Positions 5,542 through 6,066 of a DNA stretch of 6,066 bases are shown here, piece after piece (positions within the stretch are counted from its first letter, which is position 1; each line of letters opens with the position of its first letter). The DNA is taken from assembly GCA_011524615.1 (NCBI GenBank), contig WTJZ01000176.1:1-6066 (forward strand). Reading direction: 5' to 3'. Under the pieces are notes generated by a model. It saw nothing but the letters and a program-made list of their open reading frames with translations. It searched no databases and was not told where the DNA came from. The stretch is from Akkermansiaceae bacterium. GTDB taxonomy: Bacteria > Verrucomicrobiota > Verrucomicrobiia > Verrucomicrobiales > Akkermansiaceae. The position numbers were made by a program, and so were the translations under genes.

Positions 5542-6066
5542 ATGCGCGCCCTCTTGCTCCTCCTCATCTGCTCCGTAGTGACCTCGTGCGTCCGCTTCCC
5601 ACACCCAGCCGCTACTGCTACCCAACCACGCACCACCGTCACAAAGCCCCTCTGGCTCATCTGTGGTAGACTCCATAGTGACTTCGTTGCGGAGACCCAG
5701 TGGCTCCTCGATCATGGGTGTAAACTCCCCGCATCCATGCATGCGTATAAGTACACCTGCTTTGGCTGGGGCGACCACATCGCCTACACCCGCCGCTGGG
5801 GAAGCCAAGACATCCCTAACGCCCTCCTCTGGCCCAGCAACAGCATCGTCCAGGTCGTCGGGTTTAATACGCCAGTCACTTCCACCTTTCCGCAACAAGA
5901 AGTGATCCGCGCCCAAGTCCCCGCATACCGAGGTCGTCATCTGGCGAACTTCCTCAACCACAGCTTCGAGTTCCGTACTCCAGAATCACATACCCCTATC
6001 ACCCTCCGCGATGCCAAGTGGGGACACGGATACTTCATCAAGTCTCCCTACTCGTACTACCTCCCC
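5542..6066 (+). CDS. Lipoprotein of DUF2459 type (runs off the right end)
   Basis: The frame stays open from the ATG at 5542 to the end of the window (175 codons). The N-terminus is a lipoprotein signal: Arg at position 2, a Leu-rich core and a lipobox-like VTSC with Cys16, which would be lipidated, followed by a Pro/Thr-rich linker to about residue 36. The body resembles the DUF2459 family (also named for its occurrence near urease genes in some bacteria): LICGRLHSDFV (39-49) sits where family members have a G-W-H-(T/S)-G-(I/L)-V segment, then CFGWGDHIAY (73-82) carries the GWGD signature, ALLWPSNSIVQVVG (94-107) follows, and WGHGYF...SPYSYYLP ends the visible part. Family members continue with a T-C-N-T-W motif, which would fall just outside. 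The function of the family is not established. Assignment is from motif resemblance alone. The antisense open frame over this region looks like a shadow. Confidence 0.7.
   Translation, partial: MRALLLLLICSVVTSCVRFPHPAATATQPRTTVTKPLWLICGRLHSDFVAETQWLLDHGCKLPASMHAYKYTCFGWGDHIAYTRRWGSQDIPNALLWPSNSIVQVVGFNTPVTSTFPQQEVIRAQVPAYRGRHLANFLNHSFEFRTPESHTPITLRDAKWGHGYFIKSPYSYYLP

Noticed and set aside
5530..5961. Antisense open frame of 143 codons over the lipoprotein gene
   Set aside because: Its Gly/Asp/Glu-rich product shows no motif and no signal, whereas the plus-strand frame has a lipoprotein signal and DUF2459 landmarks.

Overview
The window is about 6 kb of ordinary bacterial chromosome, compactly coded, with seven protein genes. 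Two are cut by the window edges: a clamp-loader subunit at the left and a lipoprotein at the right. I see no mobile element, CRISPR array, rRNA or tRNA, and no gene-free stretch longer than about 100 bases. The likely source is a Verrucomicrobiota-type bacterium. Three things suggest this: a small exported cytochrome b562-like protein of a kind I associate with that phylum, a GH57 amylase of the short type best known from Bacteroidetes and relatives, and start codons without Shine-Dalgarno sequences. This placement is inferred from protein flavour, not from a marker gene, and is only moderately certain.

Layout. Positions 1-768 (+) encode the C-terminal part of a DNA polymerase III delta-prime-like subunit. 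It runs tail to tail, with a 4-base overlap, into tilS (765-1685, -), which encodes the enzyme that makes lysidine at the wobble base of a tRNA-Ile. An 87-base divergent region (1686-1772) separates tilS from a rightward series: a b562-like protein (1773-2183), a GH57 glycoside hydrolase (2225-3466), an intramembrane rhomboid protease (3470-4183) and a multi-repeat membrane protein related to mechanosensitive channels (4242-5444). A strong rho-independent terminator (5473-5511) closes this series. A new gene for a DUF2459-like lipoprotein starts at 5542 and runs off the right end.

The left part is housekeeping (replication, tRNA modification). The rightward series mixes periplasmic, cytoplasmic and membrane proteins. 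Its genes are separated by 41, 3 and 58 bases with no terminator visible between them, so co-transcription of at least the first three is plausible. They do not form a pathway I recognise.

I found no convincing new biological system. The items most worth a second look are a two-part inverted repeat directly in front of the channel-like gene, the retained Met/His heme ligands in the b562-like protein, and the lack of Shine-Dalgarno sequences at all six visible starts.
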